Below, piece by piece: positions 11,554 through 22,707 of a stretch of DNA of 64,000 nt (its first letter is position 1; each line of letters starts with the position of its first letter). Below the pieces are notes generated by a model. It did no database searches and was not told the DNA's origin. It saw nothing but the letters and a program-made list of their open reading frames with translations. The stretch comes from Chlamydomonas sphaeroides (Eukaryota; Chlorophyta; Chlorophyceae; Chlamydomonadales; Chlamydomonadaceae), in assembly GCA_001662425.1 (NCBI GenBank), contig BDDC01000022.1, forward strand, positions 23,766 through 87,765, written 5' to 3'. The translations under genes were made by a program, and so were the position numbers.

Positions 11554-14285
11554 TCACAGCAGCAGCAGCCGGCGCGGCTGCACCGCCGCCGGCTCGGGCA
11601 GCTCCAGCACTCCCGCGGACAGAAGCTCCTCTCCGTCCTCGCCCAACGGTATCCGGTGAACCAATGGCAGCTGGGCCTTGTTTCGCCAGCCATTGAGAGC
11701 CCACAGAAAATCATAGCGAATCCTCACAACCCGCTCGCGAAGGACGTCCACTTCCCACTGGTACGCCTCCAGCATCTCGTCCTTGGCGCCCACCTCCTGC
11801 AGCCGCGCCGCCTGCTCCAGCAGCAGCCGCTCCTGCTGCGACACCCGCTGCTGCAGCTCAGACGCGCGCGCCTCCAGCGCCGCCACGCCGCGCTGCAGCC
11901 GCAGAGCCGCCACCAGGCCGTCATCCTCGCGGAGCCACTGAAGCAGCAGCGCAGCCGCAGCGCATGCCGCCGCCTGCTGCCCCGCGCCGCAGCCGGCGTC
12001 CGCCGGGCCATCGCCCGCCATTGCCCGGAACGCTGCCACGGTCCTCGCGATCTGCTCGCTCGCGCACCAGCAGCCCTCCTCGCCCTCCTCGGCCCTGCGG
12101 CACGCCGCCTGGCGAGCCTCGGACTCCTCCTCTAGAAGCTGCTCCAGGAACGACACGCGCTCGCGAAGGCCAGCGGCCGCGGCGCACGGCTCGGGAACCA
12201 GACCCTTCGGCGTTGCTGAGGGCCCAGCGTCAGCCCGGGCCGGCCGCGCCGCGGACAGCCCTCCCTGCCTTGCTGCCGCGAGCCTCTGCTGCGCCGCCGC
12301 CAGCTCTGGGCGAAGCCGCTGCAGCTGTTGCTGCGCCGCCAGCAGCTCTCTTGCGGCCGCCGCGTAAGAGTCCAGCGCGAGCTGCTTTGTCTTGCTGCTC
12401 CTCCACCCGCGCCCGCGTCGCTGTCTCTAGCTGCGTCCCCGCGGCGGCCTGCTGAGCGCGCGCCGCCGTCAGGCAGCGCTGCAGGTGCTTGGCTTATTGC
12501 CGCAGATCCGCCAGCTCCTTCGCCATGGCCAGGGCCGACTCGGCCTCCTCCGCCCGGGCAGCCGCAGCCTTGACAGCACAGCGCAGCTGCCGCTGAGGAT
12601 GAGGATGCATGCCGCACGACGGCAGACGGAGCTCCCGCGGCTGCTCGGCTCCCGCCGCCGCGGCCTGACAGCCGCAGGGCTGCGCGCTGGCCGGCGCCGC
12701 CGGGAGCTGGGCGTCTGAGTGCACCGGCGCGGTCCGCTCCTGGTACGCCCTCTGGGATGAGGGAGCGGAACCAGGTGTCACGGGCGGGCACGTCGGTTAG
12801 CATAAGACCCAAAGTGGTGGTTGATATCAACGGCATCCGCGGATTCGTCCCTGGGCTCAGACTAGACGACGCCAGTCTTGACCATCCCATTCGTTCCAGC
12901 CCCATACCCACCTCTGCGGCCATCCTGGCGAGCAGGCGGTCCACGTGATCCTCGTGCTCCGCAGCCGCCTAGGCCGCGTCCCGGTGCGCCTCCGCCAGCT
13001 GCCGCTGCAGCCCTTGCAGCGCCGCCCCCGCCTGCGCCACCCGCGCCTGCATCTCCTGCTGCAGCTGCTCGCGGCGGCGCCGGCACTCCGCCAGCTCACC
13101 CAGCGTCGCTTGCATCGACGCCGCGTGCTCGTCCGTCGCAGCTGCGAGGACGGCCTTGAGCCCCTCCGCCTCAAGCTTCAGCTCGTCGCGCTGTGGCAGT
13201 AGTGGAGAGGCGGGGCAGGAAGGCGTGGTCAGCACCCAACTCGCAACGTTTGTCCAGGTCGCACGGCTTTGCCTTTACCCGTTCTGCCTTGCTGCGTTTC
13301 CCCCCGTCCGTCTCCCGTGCTTGCCTCCCCGGCGACGGCCTTGAGCATCCGCTGCGTGGCCTCCTGGTTGGTGCGGCGCCGCTCCGCCGCAGCAGACCGC
13401 ACCGACGCTAGCTCCGCCTGGTGCTGGTCGGCCTGCGCGGGGAGGCAGAGACAGGGGGCGGGCGAGTGGTCAACAGGCCGCATGGGCACGCGGGGATCTC
13501 AGTACGGATGGCCAACAAATGGGCCCTTGCGCACACCGGGCTTGCTGCCACCGTCAGCGCTGCTGCGGGCAACAGTCAAGCCGAGCATCGCACAGCGCGC
13601 ACATATGCTCCGCCAGCTGCTGTTGCGCCTGCTCCGCGCGAGCACCGGCGCTGCGCGCTGCCCGCCTCGCCGCCTTCCGCGCCTTGCTCAGGGCGACGGC
13701 ATCCCGCGCCAGCCGGTCGGCGCCCGCCTCACAGGGAGCCTGGACACCAGGGAATGATGGGACGCGGGGAACATGGTGTGAGCCTTGTCGAACCAAGTAT
13801 TGGGACGACCCAGTGTGCGCGGCTTGCTTGACAACGATACGCGGCGGTGCAGGAACTTGATTGCTGCCCTGGCAGGTGCGTGCAGCACACGCAGCCCAGC
13901 AGCCCGGACGTGCGGTGGCGCTCACCTCAGGGGTCGGAGATGTGCTGACGGTATCCTTATCCGGCTTGGCCCTCTTGGGACTGGGCCCAGAGTCTGTGTC
14001 GTCGGACGTGGGTGAGAGGGCGCACTTGCGCGACGCCGGCGTTGCGCCGCCAGGGACGGACGACCGGCGAAGACGGCAAATGTGGTGCCGCCGACGCGCC
14101 TCTGGAACGCTGTTGTTCATTACAGACACATCCGCGGTCAGCGCCTCGGGGTCTTGTGCCATGTGCAAAGACGCTGCGGATGGACGTTTGGCATGTGGCG
14201 CAAGAAACATGACGCAGCGTAAGGATAGGCGAACAAGCCATTGTGACGCACGCTGCCTAGCATCAATGCTAGGCATACGACGCAT
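11554..14285 (-). pseudogene. Decayed coiled-coil protein gene
   Basis: Heptad-rich coding sequence runs on the minus strand: an acidic/basic head (SPTSDDTDSGPSPKRAKPDK; 14285-13926), then coiled-coil exons near 13739-13560, 13432-13325, 13190-12860, from 12751, and a long last block ending LPEPAAVQPRRLLLL at the stop 11554. Three breaks interrupt otherwise continuous coiled-coil: an in-frame TAG at 12971-12969 between QLAEAHRDAA and AAEHEDHVDRLL; an in-frame TAA at 12496-12494 after KELADLRQ; and a one-base frameshift in a TTT run at 12386-12388, after which the frame resumes as QLALDSYAAAARELL. The second exon also offers no donor of matching phase. Exon 3 uses a GC donor (GCAAGC). No family was recognised beyond the coiled coil. 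Sequencing error cannot be excluded, but neighbouring genes are intact. Confidence 0.6.
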
Positions 14286-15831
14286 GCTTCTAGCGCTCTT
14301 GTAATGCGGAAGAGGCTAGCTACAGGGCCCACATACATAGGCCGTCCCGAGCCAGCCCAAAACCGGAGACATAGGGACGCGGATGACTTGCCTGCAAGTT
14401 GACGAGCGCGCTCAGCCCGGCCGCGCGTCTACAACCTGTGTGGGGAGAAGGGCATTGGTTGGATGAAGTCGACAACCGCTGCGCTCGCAGCGAGGCCCTT
14501 CGCTGTCGCCTTGCCGCATTGCAATCAGCACGCAAGGTATAGCATCTGCGTGCTCGGCACAACCCCCTCTCGCTGCTCTCGCCCTGCTTACCAGAAAAAG
14601 CCCTCAATACCAGTCCAAGATGCTGAATGCTAAGCACGTCAACGCGCTGTGCTTCGCCAATGATGTTTGGCACGCCGACGCGGAGTCTTGCTTGTCCTCC
14701 CTTGGCGATGGAGACGCTTGTAGCAGAGTGGTTCCTGTAACTTTTAATGCTAGTTAAGTGACCGGTGTAACTGGAGTAGAGTGGGCTATGTGACTTGGGC
14801 GGCATTGACGGTCCAAGCGCCAAGGACCTCCGATGCCCCGCCCATGCTGACGCATGCTGTTGCGCAAAGCGGTTATGCCATACAGAGCAGCCCAGCCCCG
14901 CCATGTCGCGACCAGCACACGCCCTAGTCTCATTTGACATACATATCCTTAGACGCGATGGCTTACAGAAAGCAGATGGTTCCATAAGATGGCATGACAC
15001 GAACCGGGCAAAGGCCACCTCTGCGTCAACGCCCAACCCCCTTAACGCTGTGACGCCGTGCAGGAGGGGCACCATGCAAATCCGCTGCAATGAAGATCCA
15101 TATACTTATCCAGCACTAGTGCCCTACATGTCCCCACCCCAAGTGGTCGGCGCCCATCCTGCGCGGCGCTCAGGCGTTGGCAACTAGGTTGCCGCCCCCC
15201 GGCCTCCTGGCCGCCCCTGAACACGGTGCGGGGGAACTCCGCGGCCACCTTGCCGTAATACAGCACTTCAGTCAATTTGTGCTGCCGCCTCAGCTACGCA
15301 CTCAACCACGTAACCGAGAGCTGAAGGGGCAGGCCGGTACACAAGTACGTTGCCAGTACGGTACGCGGTGCTGCGTCAGAAGCATTAAGTATAAGTCAGC
15401 GCGGCGCCAGCAGCCCACGCCGCGGCGCCACCGCGGCACACAGGGGAATCCGAGCCACTGCGCTAACGCGCCCAAGACCATGGCTTGAAGCAGCGGGATG
15501 GCTCGAGCTGCAAGTCCATGCCCACATCAGGTGGTTAAATAATGCCTGGACGAACGGCTGCGCAACCGCCAGCACAGCCCTCCACACTCGCCCGCGGCCC
15601 CGCGCAACGCGGCACGCCGACAAAGCCTACGCACGGCTATCAGAGCTCAATCACCACTCCCTTATGTACGCCGGACGCGTGTTGAGTTCGGCACAGGAGG
15701 TTAAGCACTTGGTAACTCAGCACCGATCTTAGCATGGTCGCATGTATGTACCGTTATGTACCGTTATGGCGCCTGCGCTCGCAAGCCACCGTCCATGACT
15801 CACTCGCTGCCGTATCATGCGCGGTAGGACC
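14286..15831. other. Intergenic region upstream of the coiled-coil gene
   Basis: No supported gene in 1.5 kb. A 256-codon minus-strand frame at 14320-15090 has no domain, no codon bias like the neighbours and no splice context, and is treated as chance. The 3'UTR of array copy 2 lies at the right end; TTACA at 14963-14967 is the nearest minus-strand TGTAA that I noted. A short imperfect repeat of TATGTACCGT occurs at about 15750-15768. Confidence 0.45.
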
Positions 15832-18298
15832 TCACATCGTGCCCAAAGCAACCGCTAGAGCGATCAACACCGTTACCAAAACGTACGACACGACTGAGTG
15901 TTCCGCACCGCCGCCGCTGCCGCCCAATGTTTCCGGCGTCCTCACCAGCGGCCGTGGCGGCGGCGGCCGCAAAGCAGCGGGCGGTGGCACCGGCGGCGAC
16001 GCAAGGGTCGGTGGCGGCCGCGGCGGCGGCGGCAATGTTAGAGCGTCCGCCACCGGTTCAAGCGTGGCCCAGGCCGCGTAGCGGGTGGTGTCGACCGTCA
16101 CGTTGCCGCCCGTGGCCGCGCAGGCGGAGCGGTTGGCGGCGGCGGCGCACTGCGCCGTCAGGCCGTTGCGGCCAACGACCCACCTGCGCAGCAGCACACC
16201 GTCAAGGGCAGGGAAGAGGCGCGTCAAGTGACCCTGTTGTGGGGCGTCACGCGCGCGCGCGGCGCGGCGCAGGCTGGGCTCCGCTGGCAGCCCGGCTGGA
16301 GCGCGCTCGGGTTAAGAGGTTCGAAAAAGGCGATTGCGTTGGCGTGATTGCCCTCGAGCGCATGAGCGCATGAGCTCAGCGCAAGTAAACTGCCGTGGCG
16401 CGCCGTGACTCACGTGTCGGTTGGTTCGTACAGCATGTCCTCGAGTCCCCGGGCCGGGTAGCACAGCGCCTCGGCCGCCTCCCAGGTGCAGCCGCCGGCG
16501 GTAATCAGAGCAGCGGAGCTCCGCTGGCACTCGGCTGCGGTGCCGTACGTGGGACACAGGAACAGCGGCTGCAGGCGCGCGGCGCCTGTGCAGGTGCCCT
16601 GCGTTGAGAGGACTAGCATCCGGAGGAACGCCTCCACGCCGGGCGTCGTCGATGGCCTCCCCCACTGCAGCAAGTCCAGCTGCGGAGCTTGCAACGGGGC
16701 GGCGGAGCGGGTTGGTCGGTTGCGAAGGAGCGATGGTCGCTGGCACGGCAAACACAGAGAGAGAGAGGCCGCAGTTGCTGGGGCCGACGGCTCCCCCGTG
16801 CCTCTGTGCGCAGATCGAGCCCCCAGTCAGGACACTCCTGGTCGCACTCACAAAGTCTGGATCGTCCGCCATGCGAGATGCGCAGACGCCGCCGGCCCGT
16901 GCTGCGTCGAAGCCTGCGTCATGCCGTCAGGACACGTCCAAGCCGCGGCGCGGTCGGGCGGAGCTTGGCAAGTGAGCGAGCTGAGTTACCCTTCAATGAC
17001 TACCACGCTGGTTCGCACGTAGAAGCGAGCCCACAACCAGCGCCCCCACCCGCCGGGGTCGCGCGGCGCCCCTGCTCACACGCACCCACCTGCGCTGGCG
17101 GTGTAGAGTACTGTGTAAAAGGTCGCCAGGAGGGCTTGCACAGCAACGTCGGCATTTGTTGACGACGCTAAGGCATTGAGCTCGGTGTTGGTCTTCCAAA
17201 CGCATGCGTCCAGTTGCTGCGGCGCGGCGCGCGCCGTCGGGCAATGCGTGCGCGGTGGGGGCGTCACTGCGCATGCGGCACGCACGGGCACGGTGCGTGT
17301 GCGCCCGCAGCACGTGGAGCTAAGGCGTCCTTGCATTCAACAAGGAGCGTGGGCTCACCTGGGGGCAGCTTTTTGGGTCGAAGTTGGCGTGGCAGACTAC
17401 GGCCCTGGCAGGAGCGGCGGCGGCGCGGCCAAAGGCGTTCGGGGAAGGGTGAGAGCTGGAGGGGCGACTTGCGTGACACACGAGAGCGCGAGCCGCGAGG
17501 ACGTACTTTTCCACGTAGGACCCGCGGCAGAAGACGAGGCCTCGGGCCCACAGGATGTTGAGCGTGTGCTCGGTGGGCTGGCAGCTGGAGGAGGCGGTGT
17601 CCCAGGCGCACTTGGGGGCGGCGGCCGTGCAGTTGGCGGGCTCGGTCCGGGAGCGGCACGCGAACCCATCGGCCGCCACGCGGGCCATAAGCCTGTGGGG
17701 CAGGGAGCAGACGTGGCAATGTGCGCTACGGCCAAAAGTAGGGAGCTACATGCTGCTATGTGGACACGGTGGTTAGGCCACCGTGGGGCCTACCCAGCAT
17801 CTGTGGGGCCAACCCACAATGCCGACGTCGCCCTGCGGCAGCCCAGGCTCTCCCACGCAGCCACATATTTTCAGCTGACTGGTTGCGCGGTGTAAGGCAC
17901 GTGGCACATCGCTGCCCTGAACCGCAACAGGGGTCCTGCCCTGTGATGAGGTGTGGCGTCGCTATGCCAGGCTACTGATGCCGCTCGTGTCCTGTGCGGG
18001 CAACCCACTTTTGCGTGTGAGTGACCGGGTTACCGAGGCCCGTAATCCATTCTGGTGTCAGCGTGCACGTATCGTTGGACCAGTAGCACTGGGGCGCCTC
18101 GGTTGCATCCAGCAGCGCGCGTCGCTCGGCGGAATGCACGATGCGTGTGGTTGCAGCTCGTTGCCAGACGGCTGCGACGACCGTTGACGTCAAAGCATTG
18201 GGGCCGGCGTGAATAGTCCCAATGCACAGGAGCAGCGTGAGCGCAACAGGTTTGCACTTGAAACTCCGATAGTAGTAATTCGCCACAGCTGCTGCCAT
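15832..18298 (-). CDS. Cysteine-rich secreted/anchored protein, array copy 2
   Basis: Exons 18298-18009, 17692-17507, 17404-17359, 17216-17090, 16913-16852, 16679-16414 and 16183-15832 join in frame to 442 residues. The signal peptide core is PVALTLLLCIGTIHA. Exon 1 continues with RRALLDATEAPQCYW and LTPEWITGLGNP. Exon 2 has FACRSR, KCAWDTASSSC and LVFCRGSYVEK. Exon 3 is AVVCHANFDPKSCPQ. Exon 4 has DACVWKTNTEL and LLATFYTVLY. Exon 5 has GGVCAS. Exon 6 has FLCPTYGTAAEC, GGCTWEAAEALC and GLEDMLYEPTD. Exon 7 has QCAAAANRSAC, then a proline-rich spacer (PPPPRPPP, PPVPPP) of the kind found in hydroxyproline-rich wall proteins, then YVLVTVLIALAVAL at the C-terminus. All splice sites are GT-AG. Function unknown; extracellular matrix or surface location is inferred from the signal, Cys content and spacer. 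Confidence 0.8.
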
Positions 18299-19750
18299 TG
18301 ATTTTCGCGCGTCGCTAGTGTGTAGGCATCACTATAGAATAGCGCTGCGTGCGCTACTTGCTTGTATGTATCGGGTTGGATCGGTCAAAGTACGACCAGC
18401 GTGGCGTGACGCAGCAGGCAGGGGAGCTCCCCTGTTACGCAGGGCGTGTGTCAGCAGGGCGACAAATTGAGTCGCTGCTGCAAGTATCACAAGCACACAC
18501 AGCTTTGTTTGTAGCTATGCCTGCCGTCAAGCTGCCGATGCCTTGGGCGCTCCCAGGAAAGCGCCTGACGTGCCCCCTCGTGCCCTGCCTGCCGCACGCA
18601 CCCTGCTTGCCGCAGCTCGCGCCGGCAAGGCCTGCCCCCCAACACGCGAGCTATGTAGCAGCAGCTATCCACATTATATCTATCAGCTTTGTTAGCTCGA
18701 GTGCATCCGGCAGGGCAGACACCTCGGGCTTTCCTTCGTCAGCTTGGATGCCACATAGGGGCTGTAGGCCTGGAGCCTGACTGTGAGGGGGCGTGCGTGC
18801 CCTTTACACATGCCCCTTCCGCCCCCTCTCTGCTGCATGCATTACATGGAACTTACAAGACAGAGTAAGAGCCATGTACCAATTATATCGCCGACGTAGA
18901 ACGGTACGAACGTTTCCGGTACGGGCAACTCCACCAGCCGCGCATCAACTGTCCACTGACCACGCCTGCGCCGCGGCACGTCGTGGCACGGCGAGGGCAC
19001 AAGCGGCCACGCCAGAGTCATGCCACAATCACCGCTGCCGTTCTACAAAAAAAGACGCCCCCTGAAACTGAGCCTTGCTCCTTCCGTCTCCCGTCCACCA
19101 CAGCCAACAGCGCCGGCCAAGCCCATTGCCACACGGCCGCGCGCGCCCCACGGACTCGCCAGACTCCCTACCTGCGGCACGAGCGCATCTCGCCGGTTGC
19201 GAACACCCACAACTTCTAACTCCCACAGGTCCGCGGGGGCCTCCTGCCCCCGCCGGTCAACGTGCCGTACCTGTGCACGCCACATATGATACTCACAGCT
19301 ATGCAGTGTTGTGTAGTCCCGCACCGCTGGAACCCGCTTTCGCGCTGTCGACGCTGCGACGGGCAACGCGGCGTTCGCCGCCTCCCTGATGAGGCCTCAC
19401 GGCGCAGGGACAACGTCCCGTGCCTGCTATGTACCCTTCAAGCGATCATGACAAGGCTACGCGTTGCAGACGCTACAGCCCGGTTTGCCGGGCCGGGGAT
19501 GAAGTAGCAGGCGTGCTTAGCGCCCACAACGCACACGGCGGGTTGAGTTCGACACGCGATCTGTGCCCAACAGGTGCATAAGACGGCAACGCTCACAGGC
19601 TTGCACGCGTCATGCCTAATGAGTGTCACCTTGGGCCACCGCTGCACCGCAGGGCGTCCCGACCTCCTCTTAGTGACCATCGATCACGTCTCAGCTCATG
19701 CATGCGCTGCTCAACGTGTGTTTCCACACCTCCGGCCCATGCTCGCCCCA
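18299..19750. other. Intergenic region between array copies 2 and 3
   Basis: No supported gene in 1.45 kb. It should carry the copy-2 promoter and copy-3 3'UTR. Several TTACA words (minus-strand TGTAA) occur at 18842-18857, about 0.9 kb past the copy-3 stop, and none is close to it. Open frames here are short, on both strands, and without recognisable motifs. Confidence 0.45.
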
Positions 19751-22707
19751 TCACACCCCGTGCACCAACACACCAAAGGCAGCCGCCAGGGCGACCGACA
19801 CCGCGACCAGCATGTACGGCACGGCGGCGTGCGCCCCGCCGCCGCCGGTGCTGCCGCCCCTGCGGGGCCGCGTCCGCCTAATGCCGCTCGCATCGATGTA
19901 CTCCTCCGTGTCCGATCCCGCCCCCGGCGTGGGAAGCACGTACGACCATGGCGGGTACGGGGCAGGTGATGGCGGCGCCGGGGCTGGTGGCGGAGACGAG
20001 TCCGGCAGCGGCTCAATGCTGGCCCAGGCGGCGAATCGCGATGCGTCGACTGGCCAACCGCTGCCGTTTCCGCGGGCGGCGCAGTCGGAGCGGGAGAGGG
20101 AGGAGCTGCACTCTGAAGCCGCCCGGTTGCGGGCAAGTACCCACCTATGCAGCGGCAAACGAAAGCAGGGCGCACGACTCATGGAATGTCCGACAGCACT
20201 TGCGGTGAGCTTGGCAAGCATCCCGTGCGCGGCGCGGCCAGCCAGGGCCGCGCGGGCAGCCCGGCGGAACCTCGCTTGCTCGCCCAGAACACTTACGGCC
20301 CGACAATCATGGTGCACAAGCTCAGCGCGAGCCTACGACCATGGCCGCCGTGACGCGCCGTAACTCACGTGTCGGTTGGTTCGTACAGCATGTCCTCGAG
20401 CCCGCGGACCGGGTAGCACATCTCCTCGGTCGCCTCCCAGGTGCAGCCGCCGGCGGCCGCCAGGGCGGCGGAGCTCCGCTGGCACTCCTGCCGGTCGGCG
20501 CTGATGGGGCACAGGAACACCGGCGACAGCCTGGCGGCGCCCTCGCACGAGCCCTGGGTCTCAGTGATGAGCACCCGAGTGGCGTTGCTAGCGTCGTCCG
20601 CCGCTAGCATCTTTGTGATCACAGGGTACATCTGGACAGGGACGGAGCCGTGGGATATAGTTTAGGGGGATGTTCCGGAATGAGGCCCACCGTTCTCAAG
20701 GAGCGCTCAAGGTGTTACGGGGCAGCGTGTAGCCCAACCCACATAGCTTGCATCATCCGCCATGACAGATGCGCACACGCCGCCGGCCTGTGATGCGTCG
20801 AACCCTGCGATACGATCACCGGCGTCAGCGCTTCCGTCAGCGCGAGCAAGGAGCCAGGACGTGCTTGGAGACGGGGACCGGACACGTCTCGCTTGCTCTC
20901 ACGCCTGCGCGCGGCCACACGTACACAGGCAGGGCCGTGCGGCGCCCCTCGCTCCTCCCGCGATAACCCTTCACGTCCGAGGGACAGGCGCATCCCCTTC
21001 CAGTCTTAAGCGACTAGAAATTCCTCCCGCGATTGCACCCACCTACGGTGACGCTGTACAGCATGGTGTAGAAGGTCGCGATTAGAGCCCTAAGACCATA
21101 TAAGCCCCCTGACGCCGTCGCGGTGCTGAGCGCGGCACTGGTCTTCCAGATGCAGGCGCGGGAGCTCTGCGGCGTCAGCGAAGTGCCGTACATACTGCGC
21201 TTAGGCCGCGAGCAAGGTGCGCTCAGACACCATGCCGCATGGCACAACGCATGCATGGCACAACGCATGGCACAACGCATGGCATGACGCATGGCATGAC
21301 GCGTGGCTTCACGGCAGCGCTGCCGGGCCCAGGTATGCGTAGGTGAGTCCTGCATAGCCGGGCGCAGCGGGCCGTTGCAGCGGTCGTCAACATGAGCGCA
21401 CTCACCTGCGCGCAGCTCGCGGCGTCGAAGTTGGCGTGACAGAATACGGCCCTGGCAGGATGTGCGGCGGCAGAGGGGGCGGTTGAAGCAGTGCGGCTCG
21501 AAGGGGGGGCAGTGTGTTGTGTAGGGTTTGCGGGGCCGGCGGGCGCCGCACGACATGAGTGCCGTACCTTTCCACGTAGGACCCGCTGCAGAAGACGAGG
21601 CCTCGGGCCCACAGGATGTTGAGCGTGTGCTCGGTGGGCTGGCAGCTGGAGGAGGNNNNNNNNNNNNNNNNNNNNNNNNNNNNNNNNNNNNNNNNNNNNN
21701 NNNNNNNNNNNNNNNNNNNNNNNNNNNNNNNNNNNNNNNNNNNNNNNNNNNNNNNNNNNNNNNNNNNNNNNNNNNNNNNNNNNNNNNNNNNNNNNNNNNN
21801 NNNNNNNNNNNNNNNNNNNNNNNNNNNNNNNNNNNNNNNNNNNNNNNNNNNNNNNNNNNNNNNNNNNNNNNNNNNNNNNNNNNNNNNNNNNNNNNNNNNN
21901 NNNNNNNNNNNNNNNNNNNNNNNNNNNNNNNNNNNNNNNNNNNNNNNNNNNNNNNNNNNNNNNNNNNNNNNNNNNNNNNNNNNNNNNNNNNNNNNNNNNN
22001 NNNNNNNNNNNNNNNNNNNNNNNNNNNNNNNNNNNNNGCGGGAGCGGCACGCGAACCCCTCGGCCGCCAGGCGGGCCATGAGCCTAATGTGGCAGGGAGG
22101 CAAGATGGGTTTTGGCGGGGAACCAAATCAACACATGGGCCAGCTGTAACTCAAGCGCGTAATGCTAGAGAGGGGCTGGAAGCAGAAGTGGCCAACGCGC
22201 GCTGCTGCAGTCCGATTGGAGAAGGGAGCCACAAGTGGCTGTGCGCCGTGGCCCGAGCAAGCATTTGTAGATTCCGAGCGTGCCCTTGCCAGAGACCTGT
22301 GCCTTCTTGCACAGCCTTCTACATGCATGCGCGCAACTGCGTGCGCGCCGTTATGACAGGGTCGTAACGGCATGTCGTCCTGTTGATTTGGCACGTCCTG
22401 ACCGGGCAACACACCTCTGCGTGCGCGTAATTGGGCTTCCAAGGCCGGTTTGCCAGGTCGGGTCCAGACTGCACGTCTCATTGGACCACAGGCACTGGCT
22501 CGACCCAGTCGCGTCCTGTAGCGCTCGTCGCTCAGCAGAATGCAAGCCGCGCGTGGCAGCAGCTCGTCGCCAGGCGGCTGCAAGGCCATTCGCCTCAAGA
22601 GATTCAGGCTTAGCGTGGATAATTATGGTGCACAGAAGCAGCAAGAGCGCCAGTGGCGCGCACTTGACACATTTTGCCGGTTTCATTCTGTAACGGAAGC
22701 ACAGCAA
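19751..22707 (-). CDS. Cysteine-rich secreted/anchored protein, array copy 3, interrupted by gap
   Basis: Exons 22707-22415, 22083-21568 (contains the N run), 21451-21406, 21166-21043, 20804-20743, 20631-20369 and 20144-19751. By comparison with copy 2 the protein should be about 455 residues. The signal peptide core is APLALLLLLCTIIIHA. Exon 1 has QCLWSNETC and QTGLGSP. Exon 2 resumes after the gap at SSSCQPTEHTLNILWARG, almost identical to copy 2. Exon 3 is AVFCHANFDAASCAQ. Exon 4 has ACIWKTSAAL and LIATFYTMLY. Exon 6 has FLCPISADRQEC and GGCTWEATEEMC. Exon 7 is the longest of the four and differs from the other copies (ECSSSLSRSDC), with spacer SSPPPAPAPPSPAP and a tail with PYMLVAVSVALAAAFGVL. 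The missing part corresponds to about 18 residues around the third Cys. Confidence 0.72.
21236..21306. repeat. Short tandem repeat in copy-3 intron 3
   Basis: Five to six imperfect units of GCATGGCACAAC / GCATGGCATGAC lie in the intron between exons 3 and 4 of array copy 3. Confidence 0.85.
21656..22037. other. Assembly gap (382 N) inside exon 2 of array copy 3
   Basis: Undetermined bases. The flanks encode LMARLAAEGFACRSR on one side and SSSCQPTEHTLNILW on the other. In copy 2 the same residues are only about 54 nt apart, so the N run is far longer than the exon needs unless extra sequence is inserted. Confidence 0.95.

Noticed and set aside
11422..12135. 237-codon plus-strand Leu/Arg-rich frame
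   Set aside because: Antisense of the coiled-coil block on the minus strand.
14320..15090. 256-codon minus-strand open frame between the coiled-coil gene and array copy 2
   Set aside because: No motif, hydrophobic segment or splice context, and a composition unlike the neighbouring coding exons; probably chance in stop-poor DNA.
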